From Spirochaetia bacterium (GTDB taxonomy: Bacteria; Spirochaetota; Spirochaetia; Treponematales; Breznakiellaceae), in contig BNUY01000011.1 of assembly GCA_025997715.1 (NCBI GenBank), forward strand, positions 1-33,026: a stretch of 33,026 nucleotides of DNA, read 5' to 3'. The notes beneath the pieces were generated by a model. It searched no databases and was not told the DNA's origin. It saw nothing but the letters and a program-made list of their open reading frames with translations. This document shows, one piece after another, positions 31,026-33,026 of the stretch (the first letter of the stretch is position 1; the number at the start of each line of letters is the position of its first letter). The position numbers and the translations under genes are program-made.

Positions 31026-31829
31026 TCAGGATTTATGTGCCGCCAAAGCCGCCGCGTCATACGCGGCGTCAATGCGCCCTTTGATCTTCATGATCTCGTT
31101 CCGTGCCTTTTCGCTGGTTTCGTAGGGTGATACGCCCCGGCGATCGGCCTCGATAATCTCCTCGTTGTAGCTGATGAACCCGAACAGGTCTTCCGGCGGT
31201 ATACGGCTTTTGAGGTAATCCTCATCCACCGCGCCGCGGACCTTACTGGCCACCACGCTCACCGCCTTAACCCCCAGGTCAGCCGCCAGGGATTTGACCT
31301 TGTGATAGGTCTGGATACTTCGCTCACCCGGCTCGATGACCACCATAAACCGGTCCACCATTTCGGCGGTGCCCCGGCCCAGGTGTTCAAGCCCGGCCTC
31401 CATATCCATGATGACCGCCTCGTCCCTGGCGACTACCAGGTGCGAGATGAGCCGCTTGACCACCACATGTTCAGGGCACACGCAGCCGGCCCCGCCGGTT
31501 TCCACGGTGCCCATCACCAGAAACTTAACCCCGTTTTTTTCCTTCGCGAACAGTTCAGGAATATCGTCCACCTTGGGGTTGATCTTAAAGAACTTCCCAA
31601 AGTTTTCCTTGTTCGAGCCTGTCCGCTCGGCAATCAGGTCACTCATTTTGGAGATAGGGGTGATAGCCTCCACCTCCGCTTCGGTAAACCCAAGGGCTAA
31701 GCCCAGGTTGGCGTCGGGGTCTACATCCACCGCCAGGACCTTCCGGCCCTCGGCGGCATACAACCGCGCTAATATCGCGGCCAGGGTGGTTTTCCCGACA
31801 CCCCCCTTTCCGGTGATTGCTATTTTCAT
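31026..31829 (-). CDS. cooC: CODH nickel-insertion ATPase CooC/AcsF-like
   Basis: The 267-residue MinD/ParA-type P-loop ATPase has the deviant Walker A GKGGVGKTT (residues 7-15), VLAVDVDPDANLGLALGF and a CxC motif at Cys116 and Cys118 (AGCVCPEH) that binds Ni or Zn between monomers. It inserts nickel into CODH (CooC) or the ACS A-cluster (AcsF); the sequence alone does not separate the two. Its ATG overlaps the CODH gene's TGA (TGATG), and acsB follows directly, so both targets flank it. Confidence 0.93.
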   Translation of the reverse strand: MKIAITGKGGVGKTTLAAILARLYAAEGRKVLAVDVDPDANLGLALGFTEAEVEAITPISKMSDLIAERTGSNKENFGKFFKINPKVDDIPELFAKEKNGVKFLVMGTVETGGAGCVCPEHVVVKRLISHLVVARDEAVIMDMEAGLEHLGRGTAEMVDRFMVVIEPGERSIQTYHKVKSLAADLGVKAVSVVASKVRGAVDEDYLKSRIPPEDLFGFISYNEEIIEADRRGVSPYETSEKARNEIMKIKGRIDAAYDAAALAAHKS

Positions 31830-33026
31830 CAGATACCCAACGCGTCCCGTTTCTTCTCAATCCCATCCAGGATTGACTTAACCAGCCCCATAGGATCGGT
31901 GTTGATAATGTATCCCGCGCCCACGATCTTCCGGGTACCTTCGGTGACCCATTCCATCATCTCGGTGCTGCCCTTGATCTGGGGTTCGATACCCAGATAG
32001 ACGTCAATACCGCTGCCCACAACGTAGTTGGCGATGGATACCGCTTTCTCGCTCATCCACTCAGGCGCGCAGCCCACAATGGGAAGCTGGGTGGTATTCA
32101 CCCCCCAATCCTTGGCGATGCCGGTAACCAGGAGCAGAATGCGGCTGATGTCAACGCAGGCGCCCATGTGCAGGATCGGCGGAATATCAAGCAAGTCGCA
32201 GACCCGGCGAAGGCCGTCGCCGCAGACCCACTTGGCTTCCTTCTGGAGCAGTCCGGCCTTGGTCGCCAACTGGGCGGCGCATCCGGTGGCCACGATAAGA
32301 ACGTCGTTTTTCAGCAGTTCCTTCATGATTTCCAGGTGGGAGAAGTCCGGGCGTACCCGGGGGTTGTTACAACCGACGATACCTACCGCGCCCCGGAGAA
32401 CACCGGCTTTGATGGCGTCAACCGCCGGCCGGTAGGAGCCCAGTTCATCAACATGGCTGTTGGTGATGGTATCCAGGTGCTTGACGATCTGCTCGCAGGG
32501 ATAGCCAACGGTGGCCTTCTGCTTGGTATCGGGGATATAAACCTTTTTTTCATCCCGGTTCTGGTAGTTGTCAACGGCCATCTTGACGATTTCTTTGGCC
32601 TGTGCCATCGCCGTCTCGGGCTTGAATTCGATATAGATCGATCCGGGAATCCGGGCGATGGGGGAACTGGTGACAAACTTCGTATGGAAGCAATCGGTGA
32701 GGGAAGGAAGGGCGGGGAAGATACACTGTACGTCCACACACATCATTTCCACCACACCGGTGAGAACCACGTTTTCCTGCTGGAGGAAGTTACCCGCCAT
32801 CCGGACACCGTGACGCATGGCAATTTCATTCGCGGTACAACAGAGTCCTACGATATTGATGCCCTTGGCGCCCTTGGTCTTGGCGTAGTCGGTCATCTCT
32901 TTCAATTCGGCGAGGACGGGATCTGCTGCAAAAACTGCTCCATGGGACCCTGCCGTATCTCGGCAAAGGCTTCTAAGGGTATTTGCGGCGCGGACGCCCA
33001 TGCCATAGCGGCCCGGAACTACCTCC
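31829..33026 (-). CDS. Carbon monoxide dehydrogenase catalytic subunit, C-terminal part (start outside window)
   Basis: The frame is open to the right edge, so the start lies outside; about 398 codons are visible. This is the Ni-Fe-S CODH (AcsA/CooS) that reduces CO2 to CO for acetyl-CoA synthesis. C-cluster motifs are seen: GLCCTANEIAMRHG (the His ligand), MMCVDVQC, VGCNNPR, ATGCAAQ, HMGACVDISR and GCAPEWMSEKA. All expected Cys positions in the visible part are present. The N-terminal B/D-cluster region is missing. The association with acsB, cooC and acsCDE points to the ACS-linked AcsA type. Confidence 0.95.
   Translation of the reverse strand, partial: EVVPGRYGMGVRAANTLRSLCRDTAGSHGAVFAADPVLAELKEMTDYAKTKGAKGINIVGLCCTANEIAMRHGVRMAGNFLQQENVVLTGVVEMMCVDVQCIFPALPSLTDCFHTKFVTSSPIARIPGSIYIEFKPETAMAQAKEIVKMAVDNYQNRDEKKVYIPDTKQKATVGYPCEQIVKHLDTITNSHVDELGSYRPAVDAIKAGVLRGAVGIVGCNNPRVRPDFSHLEIMKELLKNDVLIVATGCAAQLATKAGLLQKEAKWVCGDGLRRVCDLLDIPPILHMGACVDISRILLLVTGIAKDWGVNTTQLPIVGCAPEWMSEKAVSIANYVVGSGIDVYLGIEPQIKGSTEMMEWVTEGTRKIVGAGYIINTDPMGLVKSILDGIEKKRDALGI

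Noticed and set aside
1..33026. CRISPR array, tRNA, rRNA or transposase genes
   Set aside because: I saw no regularly spaced direct repeats, no tRNA cloverleaf with anticodon arm, no rRNA-like sequence and no transposase motif in any frame; a tRNAscan or Rfam scan would be more sensitive.

Overview
The window looks like chromosomal DNA of an acetogenic spirochaete, most likely a termite-gut Treponema relative such as T. primitia. The main reason is a Wood-Ljungdahl gene cluster (carbon monoxide dehydrogenase/acetyl-CoA synthase, corrinoid protein, methyltransferase) in a genome that also carries treponeme-type lipoproteins and a small Cys-motif protein. The species is inferred from gene content, not from an alignment. 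Most of the window is GC-rich. Two stretches are clearly more AT-rich: about 1837-3570 and 10197-10333.

Layout. Positions 1-1686 (+) hold the end of a type II pantothenate kinase, a MobA/MocA-like nucleotidyltransferase and a small unknown gene. Positions 1700-3705 hold an AT-rich module: a MerR regulator (+) and a divergent pair (-) encoding an AhpD-like protein and a secreted NHL propeller. A near-ideal MerR-type promoter drives the pair. The module is bounded by a short repeat shared with a 131-bp palindromic element. Positions 3704-8037 (-) hold a TPR lipoprotein, a TraB-family membrane protein and a fused SAM methyltransferase/PaaK-like AMP ligase. Positions 8095-9945 (+) hold a large unknown membrane-anchored protein. 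An intergenic palindrome and an AT-rich scrap follow, then trkA-trkH (+). Positions 13275-17972 (-) are a ptsI-der-merR-rsm22 run. Positions 18033-18226 are another palindromic repeat. Positions 18283-20795 (+) encode a small Cys protein coupled to a large radical SAM protein. A membrane protein and a DinB-family protein follow on (-).

The right third (22010 to the end, all -) reads cooS (cut by the window edge), cooC, acsB, acsD, acsC, acsE, a His-rich protein, a CooT-like protein, a 77-residue unknown, then modA-modB-modC. CODH/ACS makes acetyl-CoA from CO2-derived CO and a methyl group delivered by AcsE and the AcsCD corrinoid protein. CooC, the His-rich protein and CooT probably handle nickel for the C- and A-clusters. 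ModABC would import molybdate or tungstate, plausibly for formate dehydrogenase, which is not in the window. Two strong hairpins with U-rich tails lie inside the acs cluster.

The observations most worth following are the methyltransferase-ligase fusion near a MocA-like transferase, several genes without a Shine-Dalgarno whose -10 boxes lie 6-8 bases from the ATG (candidate leaderless mRNAs), the acs intra-operon hairpins, and a duplicated modB/modC start junction that creates a five-codon mini-cistron.
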